This document shows positions 56,139-64,000 of a stretch of 64,000 nucleotides of DNA, in pieces (the stretch's first letter is position 1; each line of letters starts with the position of its first letter). Below the pieces are notes generated by a model that was given only the letters and a program-made list of their open reading frames with translations, searched no databases and was not told where the DNA came from. The DNA lies in the NCBI GenBank assembly GCA_963706515.1, contig CAVPMW010000010.1, positions 1-64,000 of the forward strand. The letters run 5' to 3'. Source of the DNA: CAVPMW01 sp963706515. GTDB taxonomy: Bacteria > Chloroflexota > Anaerolineae > Anaerolineales > UBA4823. A program made the position numbers and the translations under genes.

Positions 56139-56410
56139 AGCACGATCTCTTCTACAACCTGATAATTTCTAATCTGGATGGATGGTGATTCGATTAACTG
56201 CCAGAAACCGTCGACCAGACGGACGGCAAGCGGCAAGACCAGCCCAAATTCATCTGCTGCGTACAATTCTGGGACAATCTCTTCGTAACCGGCAGGGAGC
56301 ATCGGGGAGTCGAGTGCTTCTTCGAATGCCTGCCCTGGCGCAGAACGCCCCATTATAATCCACTCCTGGATGCGGTCAGATTCACAGGTTGACCATTCAT
56401 GCGTAATCAT
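56135..56410 (-). CDS. Small protein of unknown function
   Basis: A 91-residue protein, from ATG 56410 (overlapping the methyltransferase stop as ATGA) to 56135 (overlapping the PseB-like ATG). The sequence MITHEWSTCESDRIQEWIIM, then YEEIVPELYAADEFG and RNYQVVEEIVL is mostly alpha/beta with an acidic centre; no membrane helix and no recognised motif. Tight coupling at both ends argues that it is real. I do not recognise a family. Confidence 0.65.
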   Translation of the reverse strand: MITHEWSTCESDRIQEWIIMGRSAPGQAFEEALDSPMLPAGYEEIVPELYAADEFGLVLPLAVRLVDGFWQLIESPSIQIRNYQVVEEIVL

Positions 56411-57299
56411 GCAGACCCCTTGCGGATGACGATCAATGGGTACTGTCCATTTTCCCCAAAGAAATGCGGGAAGCGCTCTTCCAGCCAGTAGATTACGCTT
56501 AACCACTGCCGCCCCAGCAGCCTGGGATGGATCAAGCTGCGCATAAACCGCACGCTGAGGCTCCTCCAGACCAGGATCTCAACCGGCATCTGAGAGCCCA
56601 CGCGGGTTTTGATCCAGGCGACGTCGTGTCGGTTTGTAAAAGTGCCTTTGGCTTGCGCCGGCTCGCCGCCGGTTTGGGCAGGGTTTCCTTCGACCTTTTT
56701 TATTTCAGGCGGTTGAGCCGGCTCACCTTTCTCGTGCCCGAGGCGATTGCGCAATCCGGTTGCCCAGGCGGATCAATGGGTCAGCGATGCGCATCAAGGT
56801 GGAGCTTGGCCAGCCGTTTACTACCACTGCATTCGCCTGTTCAGCCATTACCCGGTAAAGCTCCTGGTAAGCCTTCAGGTGCTCGCCTTCGGGCAAATGG
56901 TGGATCGTGTGCAGCGAGATTGCGGCATCGAAGCAGCCCGGCTTGAAGGGCAGATTGCGCGACGTCGGCGACCACGTACAGCCCATGCTCTCCGATTCGC
57001 TTGCGAGCCTCCTTAATTGCCGTCTGCGAGAGATCAACACAGACGCGGTACTGGTAGCTGCGCGAGTATTCCAGGTACTCCGGGTATTGGATCGGACCAG
57101 AACCCGCGTCTAACAGGTAGGTTCCTTGCGGTTTAAGGTGACGCGCGACGCGCAGGTGGCAGCGGTGTATATAATCGTGTGCAACCGGGCGCAGATCTTC
57201 GTAGCGAGCATTCTGGTATACGTCTTCACCGACAAGCTGCCACCCAACCTGGTCATAGAATTCGCGCACCTGCTGTTTAATCTGCGGCTCACTGCTCAT
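56407..57299 (-). CDS. SAM-dependent methyltransferase (two frameshifts, low-complexity linker)
   Basis: ATG 57299 opens with QQVREFYDQVGWQLVGEDVY; then TYLLDAGSGPIQYPEYLEYS (motif I) and YRVCVDLSQTAIKEARKRIG. A shift near 56955 leads to NLPFKPGCFDAAISLHTIHH and LPEGEHLKAYQELYRVMAEQ. A shift near 56750 leads to a C-terminal section with GEPAQ/GNPAQ/GEPAQ repeats, then VAWIKTRVGSQMPVEILVWR and RFPHFFGENGQYPLIVIRK. The result is a class I methyltransferase of about 297 residues. The 5' end overlaps the GT-B stop, the 3' end the small ORF. Substrate unknown. Confidence 0.77.
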
Positions 57300-58942
57300 G
57301 AGTAGCTTTCTTCTTCTATGACCTCAGGGGTACGGTAGTCGCGAGGGAAACCAGCCAGGCAGTTGAATGCCTCACCGAACCTGGCTTGCCCTTCAGGTGA
57401 TAGGACGCGTTCCACCGACCACGCTTCCTGCTCTGAGCCGAAGCCGAGCAGATGCCAGGGAAAAGGCAGCGGGTAATTGAAGAAAAAGCGGTAAGCGTAC
57501 CTCCAGGCAAGCTCGATCTTTTCTTTTTCCAGGCGGAAAGCAGGAAGATCCCCCAGGACTATTTTTACCGTATCGAAATACTCTTGCCATGAACCTGGGT
57601 CGCGGGTAAATCCCTTCCCCCGGTAGTGGGTTTGACCGGCAACGATCACCGGCATTCCACTCATCGCCATCTCCAGGCCGACCGTTGTCGTATAGACCAG
57701 CCCCAGGTCCGAGATTTGCAGCAGATCATAGGTGTTCACCGGGTCATCCGCAGCCACCAGGCGCAGATTCTCGGGAAGGCTGGGTAAGACCGAGCGAACG
57801 ACGTCTGCTACTGAAGGACCTTTGGTGTAGCGCTCGCCTGGGTGAATGCGAATAACAAACTGCACGTCGCCCAGCTCGGCAAATAAGCAGGCGGTTCGCT
57901 GCAGCCATTCGGTCATCGTCTGGCTGAAGCACTGGCGACCTAAGGTCAGGCTGTCGCCGATCACGTTGGCTGCCAGCAAAACGATTGGACGCTGGTCCAG
58001 GGCAAGGTCCTGCCTGGTTTTTTCTCCGCCCTGACCGGGCTGCCCCTGCCACAGGCGGGCAAAGTTCTCCCACAGACTGGCTTGCTGGCGTGAAGCGAAG
58101 AGCGACTGAACCTGCTGCCATTCAGAGGCAGTAAGCGGGTGATCTTTATACTCTTTCCAAAGATCGGTTGTGTCCTGCCGCATGACTTCGTCGTTTTGGG
58201 CGAGCCAGATACGTCCGCGCTGTTCGCCGAACTCGTAGGTCACGGTCGGAATTCCCAGGAAGCGCGCCACCTGGTACAGGACGCCCATCTCCAGGATCAT
58301 CCCGTTGGGGATGACGATCACCTCAGGCTCCCTTGCTCTCAGCCAGGTCAGGGCTGCTGAGGCTGCCTGGTTGTTGCGCTCCAGCCTGAGGCGGTAAAGG
58401 CTGGCAGAGGGAGAGTTTGCGCCATCCGCAGCAAAATCTTCGAGCTGGAGCGTGTATTGGACGTCGCGCGCCGTCACCTCCCGGATCGCCTGGCTGAGGC
58501 TGGCAGGCAAGCTGTTCGTCTTTGATTTAATATCCAGCAGTGAGACGACGTCGATCAATGGAGCGGCTTTCTCCAAAATACTGGCAATATACGCATTCTG
58601 ACGGCGCAGGTCAAAGCGAGTGATCGCTGTCCGCCAGCTGGTATAAGGCAGGTAAGCCATACTCACCTGATGACCCAATCCCGCCATGCTGCAGCTTAAT
58701 AAAGCGCTGTACTCAATCCAGTAGCGCAAGGTCGCAAACAGGGCAATTTTTTTGCCAGGGAGCGCCCGCGCACGCGCAGATTCAGCTTGAGAGCGCCATT
58801 CCGGCAGCCATTGCTCAATGCTTTTCAAAGAGCTGCTCTTGCTGAGCGGCTTGCCTTGCTGGCGAAACTGCCAGTACAGCTCGGCAGTGAAAGGCAGCTC
58901 ACCGAGGATGTGCTTGACGGATTTTTTGTAAGCCTGCACCAT
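57296..58942 (-). CDS. Capsule-type GT-B glycosyltransferase-like protein
   Basis: A 548-residue soluble protein. From ATG 58942 (overlapping the ABC-ATPase stop as TGATG; the frame upstream to 59008 is only read-through) it shows EPEVIVIPNGMILEMGVLYQ, VQFVIRIHPGERYTKGPSVA and DLGLVYTTTVGLEMAMSGMP with VIVAGQTHYRGKGFTRDPG. This is the same donor-binding region as in the proteins at 27354-29012 and 38669-40102. The group is shared by capsule and S-layer-glycan loci; the sugar used is unknown. Confidence 0.73.
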   Translation of the reverse strand: MVQAYKKSVKHILGELPFTAELYWQFRQQGKPLSKSSSLKSIEQWLPEWRSQAESARARALPGKKIALFATLRYWIEYSALLSCSMAGLGHQVSMAYLPYTSWRTAITRFDLRRQNAYIASILEKAAPLIDVVSLLDIKSKTNSLPASLSQAIREVTARDVQYTLQLEDFAADGANSPSASLYRLRLERNNQAASAALTWLRAREPEVIVIPNGMILEMGVLYQVARFLGIPTVTYEFGEQRGRIWLAQNDEVMRQDTTDLWKEYKDHPLTASEWQQVQSLFASRQQASLWENFARLWQGQPGQGGEKTRQDLALDQRPIVLLAANVIGDSLTLGRQCFSQTMTEWLQRTACLFAELGDVQFVIRIHPGERYTKGPSVADVVRSVLPSLPENLRLVAADDPVNTYDLLQISDLGLVYTTTVGLEMAMSGMPVIVAGQTHYRGKGFTRDPGSWQEYFDTVKIVLGDLPAFRLEKEKIELAWRYAYRFFFNYPLPFPWHLLGFGSEQEAWSVERVLSPEGQARFGEAFNCLAGFPRDYRTPEVIEEESYS

Positions 58943-60213
58943 CAACCAATCTCCCGGATTTGCCAATCTAATCGAGGCCGGAGAGGACCCAGGCGGGGTT
59001 CCGCCCACTGGACACCCGGTGACCCGGTGGCATCTACATTGAAAGAGAGGGCGTGTTCATCCTGGAAGAAGCGGCGAACGCGGAATGAGCTGGCGTTGAC
59101 GCCCAGAACGTAACGTCCTTCATTGAGCAGGTCGGCAGGAATCTCAACCCGGCTGACGTAGCGCCCCGCAAGCCGTACTCCGAACTGCTTGAACTCGCGC
59201 GGGTTATCGGTATCGAACGAAGTGAAGATGAGATCACCAAGGGTCGAGAACAGGTAGATTCCCACCCGTAAACCCGTAATGGCTGAATCAAGAGAATATT
59301 CCATCTCAATCGTGAAGGATTCGGTTGAGCGGATGGTATCGGTGATCTTTCCCTGGGAGCTGCGTAAACGCAGAGCAAGCGGCTTGAAGGGAGCAATATC
59401 GGGGGACAATTCATCTGGCTGCCAGCAGCGCTCGCCTGTCTGGGAAAATCCTGAGGAGAGGTAATAATCCACCGCCTGAGCAGAAGGGGCCTGATAAATA
59501 ATCCGCCCTTTTTCCAGCACGATTGTAGTCTCTGTCAGGCGCAGAATGGCTGACATGTTATGGCTGACAAACAGCACTGTCCGTCCTTCCTGCGCCACGT
59601 CGCTCATCTTGCCGAGGCACTTGCGCTGGAACTCGGCGTCGCCGACCGCCAGGACTTCATCGACCACCAGGATTTCAGGCTCCATGTGGGCTGCCACAGC
59701 GAAAGCCAAACGCAGATACATCCCGCTTGAGTAGCGCTTAACCGGCGTATCGATGAATTTCTCTACCCCTGAGAATTCGACGATTTCATCAAACTTCCGC
59801 TGGATTTCCTTGCGGTGCATCCCGAGGATGGCTCCGTTCAGGGCAATATTCTCCCTCCCGGTCAGCTCAGGGTGAAAACCGGTGCCGACTTCCAGCAGGG
59901 AGCCGACCCGTCCATGGATTTCAGCAAATCCTTCCGTTGGCTCCGTCACTCGCGAAAGGATCTTCAGCAGGGTGCTCTTACCCGCACCGTTCCTGCCGAT
60001 CACACCCAGGACATTCCCTTTTTGAACTTCGAAAGAAACATCTTTGAGCGCCCAGATAATCTCCTTTTTAGGCGGTAAGTCCTTGCGGAGCACTTTGATA
60101 GGCCAGTGGACGGCGTCGCTCAAGCTGTCGCGCAGCGTCTTATACCGCTCGGTGTTGATCCCGATGCGGAACGCTTTTCCCAGGCTGTCCACCCGGATTG
60201 CAGTATCACTCAT
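58942..60213 (-). CDS. ABC transporter ATPase with C-terminal glycan-recognition domain (Wzt-like)
   Basis: A 423-residue protein. The ATPase domain has Walker A GRNGAGKST (73-81), the signature YSSGMYLRL (from 161), Walker B ILVVDEVLA (from 181) and LFVSHNMSAIL. From about residue 280 a beta-rich domain follows (RSTESFTIEMEYSLDSAITG, GDLIFTSFDTDNP, YVLGVNASSFRVRRF), resembling the Wzt C-terminal domain that recognises the capped end of the exported glycan. The partner permease lies 27 bp upstream at 60241-61095. This differs from the short ATPase at 11008-11790. Confidence 0.91.
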   Translation of the reverse strand: MSDTAIRVDSLGKAFRIGINTERYKTLRDSLSDAVHWPIKVLRKDLPPKKEIIWALKDVSFEVQKGNVLGVIGRNGAGKSTLLKILSRVTEPTEGFAEIHGRVGSLLEVGTGFHPELTGRENIALNGAILGMHRKEIQRKFDEIVEFSGVEKFIDTPVKRYSSGMYLRLAFAVAAHMEPEILVVDEVLAVGDAEFQRKCLGKMSDVAQEGRTVLFVSHNMSAILRLTETTIVLEKGRIIYQAPSAQAVDYYLSSGFSQTGERCWQPDELSPDIAPFKPLALRLRSSQGKITDTIRSTESFTIEMEYSLDSAITGLRVGIYLFSTLGDLIFTSFDTDNPREFKQFGVRLAGRYVSRVEIPADLLNEGRYVLGVNASSFRVRRFFQDEHALSFNVDATGSPGVQWAEPRLGPLRPRLDWQIREIG

Positions 60214-60240
60214 CTGTATTGCCTGCCAACGACATCGGGA

Positions 60241-61095
60241 TTACACCATATCTGCAAAGGTGCGCTCCATCCTGCGAAAGTAATACATCCCGGAAATCAA
60301 TAGAATAAGTGCAATCACAGTAGATGAGGTTATAGCCAGCATGGATGGAGGAGGCGTCCCAACCAACGCCCAGCGAAAACCTACCACCACAGCTGACATT
60401 GGATTGAGGATATTCAAAACCTGAAGTTTTACCGAAAAGGAGTTAGGCGCATATCCGACCGGGGTCAGCAGCAGCCAGAATTGGGTTAAAAACGGGAGAA
60501 TGTAATTCACATCTCGGTAGAGGACGTTCAATGCAGAGAGCCATAACCCTACTCCTAATGCAGTGATAAGGCTCAGTAATAGAAAGAACGGGAGTGTCAG
60601 CATATTCCTGGTCAGAGGATATTTGTAGAAATACATCATAAAAAGCAGAACCACAAACTGGATAGCGAAATCGACGAGCCCGCCCAGAACGGATGAAAGC
60701 GGGATGATCATGCGTGGGAAATAGACCTTTGTGATCATGGTACGGTTCGAGAGCATTGATCTTCCAGCATCGTTCAAAGCCTTACTGAACAATCCCCAGG
60801 GCAAGAGAGCAGAAAATGTGAACAATGGACGGGGGATACCCTGGGTACCCAGGTTTCCTAAGGTACCAAAGATCAGGTTTAATACAACCATGTTGATCAC
60901 GGGGTTGATGATCGCCCAGGCTGCGCCCAACACCGTCTGCTTGTAGCGGACGATAACATCCCGCCAGGTGAGGAAATAGACCAACTCCCGGTAGATCCAT
61001 ATATCTTTAAGGTTTAGGGTCGACCAGCCTCGGGAAGGTTTGAGGAGGATGACCTCTTCTGCCTGAGTTTGCGGGGTCAGTGATGTATCGGTCAT
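60241..61095 (-). CDS. ABC-2 type polysaccharide export permease
   Basis: A 284-residue inner-membrane protein: an N-terminal amphipathic region (ELVYFLTWRDVIVRYKQTV), the LGAAWAIINPVINMVVLNLI signature, then five or six helices (AIQFVVLLFMMYFYKYPL, LFFLL-type stretches) and a short cytoplasmic end. Wzm-like. ATG 61095 overlaps the GDP-fucose-synthase stop (ATGA). It forms an exporter with the ATPase downstream. Confidence 0.9.
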   Translation of the reverse strand: MTDTSLTPQTQAEEVILLKPSRGWSTLNLKDIWIYRELVYFLTWRDVIVRYKQTVLGAAWAIINPVINMVVLNLIFGTLGNLGTQGIPRPLFTFSALLPWGLFSKALNDAGRSMLSNRTMITKVYFPRMIIPLSSVLGGLVDFAIQFVVLLFMMYFYKYPLTRNMLTLPFFLLLSLITALGVGLWLSALNVLYRDVNYILPFLTQFWLLLTPVGYAPNSFSVKLQVLNILNPMSAVVVGFRWALVGTPPPSMLAITSSTVIALILLISGMYYFRRMERTFADMV

Positions 61096-62126
61096 GATAG
61101 TATGCCCATCAACCCTTTTGGAGTCTCTGCGATTTGGCTTTCATGCTCCTTGTACCAGGCAATTGTCCTCCGCAGTCCTTCTTCGAAGGTCATTTTTGCC
61201 TTGAAGCCGAAATATTCTTGTGCTCGGCTCACATCCAACGCCCGCCGCGGCTGCCCGTTTGGTTTGCTGGTGTCCCATACGATCTTGCCTTCGAAGCCGG
61301 TAAGGCGGCTGATCGTATTTGCCAGATCGTGGATGCTGATCTCGGTGCCTGCGCCCAGGTTGACCGGATCAGGTCCGTTATAGCGCTCGGCTGCCAGCAG
61401 TATTCCTTCTGCGGCGTCCTCGACGTATAAGAACTCCCGCGTCGGAGAGCCATCGCCCCATAAAACCACCTCGTGCTGGCCTCTTTCCTGAGCCTCGATG
61501 AACTTATGGATGAGGGCTGGGATAACGTGGGAGGTCTCTAAATTGAAGTTGTCCCGCGGCCCGTACAGGTTGACCGGAAGCAAGTAAATGGCATTGAACC
61601 CATACTGCTCGCGGTACGTTTGAGCCTGTACCAGCAGCATCTTCTTGGCGAGACCGTAAGGGGCATTCGTCTCTTCTGGATAACCTTCCCAGAGATTCTT
61701 TTCCTGAAACGGCATTGGGGTGAATTTCGGATAGGCGCAGATCGTCCCAATGGCAACAAACTTATCAATCCCCAGCTTCCAGGCCTGGTGCATCAGCTGG
61801 ACGCCCATCATCAAGTTGATGTAGAAGAAATCAGCAGGGCGCGCGCGGTTTGCGCCGATCCCCCCAGCAAGGGCGGCGAGGTGGATGACAATCGTTTTAA
61901 GTTGTCCATCCGGGCGGTCTTCAAGCGCATCTGCATACATCCTTTGGATGTCGACCAGGTTTACAAGGTCATAGTTTTCAATCTTGGGTATAAAAATTTG
62001 CGCAGCCCCTAGCTTTTGAAGCTTTTGAGTTACAAATGAGCCCAGAAAGCCCGCTCCACCGGTCAGGACCACCCGCTTATCTTTCCAAAAAGTCGTTGTT
62101 ATTGAAAGATTTTCATTAGCTTCCAT
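61092..62126 (-). CDS. GDP-L-fucose synthase-like epimerase/reductase
   Basis: A 344-residue extended SDR: RVVLTGGAGFLGSFVTQKLQ (NAD motif), HLAALAGGIGANRARPADFF, FVAIGTICAYPKFTPMPFQE (substrate site), APYGLAKKMLLVQAQTYRE (YxxxK) and LPVNLYGPRDNFNLETSHVI. These fit GDP-4-keto-6-deoxymannose epimerase-reductase (Fcl/WcaG). The GDP-mannose dehydratase partner is not in the window. The ATG has GGAG nine bases upstream. First gene of the minus-strand operon below the regulator. Confidence 0.86.
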   Translation of the reverse strand: MEANENLSITTTFWKDKRVVLTGGAGFLGSFVTQKLQKLGAAQIFIPKIENYDLVNLVDIQRMYADALEDRPDGQLKTIVIHLAALAGGIGANRARPADFFYINLMMGVQLMHQAWKLGIDKFVAIGTICAYPKFTPMPFQEKNLWEGYPEETNAPYGLAKKMLLVQAQTYREQYGFNAIYLLPVNLYGPRDNFNLETSHVIPALIHKFIEAQERGQHEVVLWGDGSPTREFLYVEDAAEGILLAAERYNGPDPVNLGAGTEISIHDLANTISRLTGFEGKIVWDTSKPNGQPRRALDVSRAQEYFGFKAKMTFEEGLRRTIAWYKEHESQIAETPKGLMGILS

Positions 62127-62193
62127 CTGTTAACTCCGCTGCATAGACATTTACTGTACGACGAATGGTGTGTTGCGGTAAAGGGCATCCGTC

Positions 62194-62250
62194 AGGTCAT
62201 AGAGCAACCTGCAGGTCATGGAGCAACCTGCGGGTCACAGATCAACCCGC
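62194..62250 (-). repeat. Three tandem 19-bp repeats with compensated dyad symmetry
   Basis: Units on the plus strand: AGGTCATAGAGCAACCTGC (62194-62212), AGGTCATGGAGCAACCTGC (62213-62231) and GGGTCACAGATCAACCCGC (62232-62250). Counting one or two flanking bases, each unit is a dyad with arms GCAGGT/ACCTGC (second) and GCGGGT/ACCCGC (third) around a 9-bp centre; the third unit changes both arms together, keeping the pairing. The block lies about 70 bp upstream of the GDP-fucose-synthase gene, between it and the regulator. Likely operator sites for a dimeric regulator, or three small RNA hairpins in the leader. Confidence 0.7.
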
Positions 62251-62348
62251 TCTGCAGAGCGTGCAGCACTTTACGGATGCCATGATCAAACTCCAGGAAG
62301 TAGCCAGCCCGCCGGTAATTATTATATGGTTCAGCTCATCCACAGGGT

Positions 62349-62831
62349 TCATTTTCCATCCGCCAATTGCAGGTATATTTTTGCCCCACGGATCTCTAGG
62401 GAAGGGATATCTTCTGTATCGCTTACCCGGATTCCTTGCTCCAGGCAGGTCAGGCGGCAGATGTCGGCAATATCGCCGTCGCCAATAATCCGAACGCGGT
62501 CAAATCCATTAGCTTTCACCTCAACTAAAAGCTCACGGACGTGGTCACGCGTCCTATGATAGAGGTGCATGGAATTTTCTATATAATTTACTGTAAGACG
62601 AGCGCGGAATGCCAGCCCCTCCGGAGTAATGATGTAGCGTAATTTTTTCCGTTGGGCGCGTTTTACCTTGACGTAGCCTTTGGCAATCATTCGCTTGAGA
62701 TGCCAGTTGACCGTGCCTACTGCCACACCAAGCTGCGCGGCCATTGTCGCCTGATTAATATCCGGGTCATGCTCGATTTGCTCGAGCATGATCAGATCTC
62801 GGTCGGATTCTGCTGCGGATTGGTTATCCAT
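62349..62831 (-). CDS. Winged-helix transcriptional regulator (EPS-associated MarR-like)
   Basis: A 160-residue protein. Residues 15-70 form a winged helix (NQATMAAQLGVAVGTVNWHL as the recognition unit, then RAQRKKLRYIITPEG as the wing). The rest, VRIIGDGDIADICRLTCLEQ and PSLEIRGAKIYLQL, looks like a small Rossmann-type effector domain that could bind a nucleotide sugar. This arrangement matches EPS-associated MarR-like regulators as I recall them. It has its own promoter and a dyad over its -10 box, suggesting autoregulation, and precedes the main biosynthetic operon. Confidence 0.8.
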   Translation of the reverse strand: MDNQSAAESDRDLIMLEQIEHDPDINQATMAAQLGVAVGTVNWHLKRMIAKGYVKVKRAQRKKLRYIITPEGLAFRARLTVNYIENSMHLYHRTRDHVRELLVEVKANGFDRVRIIGDGDIADICRLTCLEQGIRVSDTEDIPSLEIRGAKIYLQLADGK

Positions 62832-62838
62832 AATCTAA

Positions 62839-62858
62839 AATTCAATAACTGAATTATA
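62839..62858 (-). promoter_or_regulatory. Promoter -10 box overlapping an inverted repeat, upstream of the regulator
   Basis: On the minus strand TATAAT (plus 62853-62858) lies 21 bases upstream of the regulator ATG. A perfect inverted repeat AATTCA-ATAAC-TGAATT (62839-62855) overlaps the box and continues towards the gene. No good -35 hexamer is seen at 17 bp. The layout suggests an autoregulatory operator. Confidence 0.5.
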
Positions 62859-62905
62859 ACATGAGTTAGACTTCGGCTTTAATCTCGAATGCCGTAAACA
62901 AAGAG

Positions 62906-64000
62906 TTAAGGAGCAGCCGGCTCTCCAGCCTGTTTCATGTTGTAGATCCAGGCGTAATCGAAACCATCGATCGTGACAGTATATTCAGGGGTTAGCGTCT
63001 GGAAATATGCCAGGATTTTCGGACTGGGTAACTGCCGTTGCATCTGAAGGAAATATAGTACGACATAATCTGCCTGTTGTAATTGTTCGAGCGATATGTT
63101 ATCGTCCATAAACTTGGATGTGCCGTGGAAAAAATATGAGAAACTACCCTCGTTGTACCAGGAAATCACCTTTAGCTTTCTCACGTGGGGTTTCGTGTTG
63201 AGATATTCAGCAGCTTGCTCCAGTTCTTCTCCCCGCCCAATCATCATAACCTCTTTCGCCCGCTGAATGCCTCCCAGGAGAGGATTGTAATAATTGTAAA
63301 AATATGGATAGGTGCTAAAAACCCCGATGGATTGGACAAGAACCAGACAGGTCAGGATAGCCCAAGTGCCAATCGTTGCCGTCCTGGCAGAGGCGATCTT
63401 GGTCAAACCTCGGCTCACAGCCTGAATGATGGTGTACCATCCAAGGGCTGCAATAAGGATCATCGGTCCTTGAATGGGGAGCTGGTAACGGTCGAATTTT
63501 TTTAAGCTCAAACTGATAAAGATGGTGAATAGTATAGAAAATGCGAGCAAGACGAGTAAATAGCGTTTCTGCTCTTCGGTAAGCTTTAGTATTTTTGGCA
63601 AGAACAAACTCAATATTGCCAGGAAGATTCCAATTGAAACCACTCCGGTGATCCGCCAGATAAAAGATACCGGATAGAAATACCAGGCTGAATTCGCCGC
63701 TATAATAGATTGTTCCATTGAAGAAAGTACTGTGATCGTGACCTTCTACTGCATAGTCGGCAGCCTGGGTGAAGACCTGCCTGAGAGTCCAGATAGGATT
63801 GACCCACATAGCGGGCCAGAGCAGTACAAAGATCAGGCACGCAACAAACAGCCAAAGCAGAACCGGCTTGACCGAACTCCAGATTACTCTTGCATTCCGC
63901 TGATCAGGACGGCGCCAAGATTGGATGAGGTTTAGTAATACCAACGCGCCGATAAAAGGGATCAAAAAGAAGGCAGGCGATTTTGTCAGCCAGCTTAGCC
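62906..64000 (-). CDS. GT-C-type membrane glycosyltransferase, 5'-truncated by window edge (frameshifted)
   Basis: The reading frame enters the window at 64000 (LSWLTKSPAFFLIPFIGALV), a motif of GT39-like mannosyltransferases, and continues over several helices to FFNGTIYYSGEF. At about 63690 it slips to the frame SAWYFYPVSFIWRITGVVSI, which runs through more helices and a soluble tail of about 110 residues to the stop at 62906. The GEFSAWYFYP junction is intact when repaired. Expected to transfer a sugar from a polyprenyl-phosphate donor outside the membrane. Its N-terminal half lies beyond the window. Confidence 0.75.

Noticed and set aside
62194..62250. CRISPR array
   Set aside because: Repeats are 19 bp, directly adjacent with no spacers, and no cas genes are present.

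Overview
This window reads as one very large surface-glycan locus from a bacterium. Almost every gene is on the minus strand, in tightly packed runs with ATGA, GTGA or TGATG stop/start overlaps, so transcription goes from high to low coordinates. The only clear plus-strand gene is a membrane protein at 47533-49692. The content (rhamnose, nonulosonic-acid and fucose sugar nucleotides, PAPS synthesis with four sulfotransferases, two ABC polysaccharide exporters, many glycosyltransferases and an EPS-type winged-helix regulator) points to an organism that coats itself with a sulfated, acidic, heavily modified polysaccharide. Moderate GC by eye, WsaF-like glycosyltransferases and large GT-C membrane proteins would fit Chloroflexota (Anaerolineae), but that placement is a guess. 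No rRNA, tRNA, transposase or CRISPR array was recognised.

Layout from high to low coordinates. 64000-62349: the end of a GT-C membrane protein and a winged-helix regulator with its own TATAAT box. 62250-62194: three 19-bp repeats with compensated dyads. 62126-56407: GDP-fucose-synthase-like enzyme, ABC permease and ATPase with a C-terminal substrate domain, a capsule-type GT-B and a methyltransferase. 56410-49694: small unknown protein, PseB-like dehydratase, RmlD-like reductase, NeuB-like synthase, GT4 and a membrane protein. 49692-47533: plus-strand GT-C protein. 47298-40109: SpsF-like transferase, membrane protein, methyltransferase and a glycosyltransferase array. 40102-34550: GT-B, sulfotransferase, oxidoreductase, CMP-sugar synthetase/HAD phosphatase and a SAF-less NeuB. 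34376-29016: bifunctional PAPS synthase, PtmA/PtmB-like pair and a NeuB-SAF-TIM-barrel fusion.

29012-22322 holds the most unusual part: a GT-B, a methyltransferase, an acyl carrier protein, a class II aminoacyl-tRNA-synthetase-like amino acid:carrier-protein ligase, a GNAT, an AAC(3)-like acetyltransferase and a DUF4910 aminopeptidase-like protein, all translationally coupled. I infer a pathway that charges an amino acid onto the carrier protein and transfers it to a sugar amine, probably on a nonulosonic acid. Below it, 22318-17012 has two duplicated sulfotransferases, a third CMP-sugar synthetase, a 2-hydroxyacid dehydrogenase, an SDR and a DUF115 protein. 17052-7459 has a GT-C protein, two paralogous GT2s flanking a sulfotransferase, a second ABC exporter and rmlC-rmlB-rmlA-rmlD.

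Frameshifts are frequent: about 15 otherwise well-conserved genes carry one or two between 7.4 and 64 kb, and the first 7.4 kb (four glycosyltransferase genes and a GT-C protein) is riddled with them. Several sit at short homopolymers, so uncorrected sequencing indels are the simplest explanation, although true decay of the first 7.4 kb cannot be excluded. Reconstructed products are described below; coordinates of frameshifted genes span all fragments.
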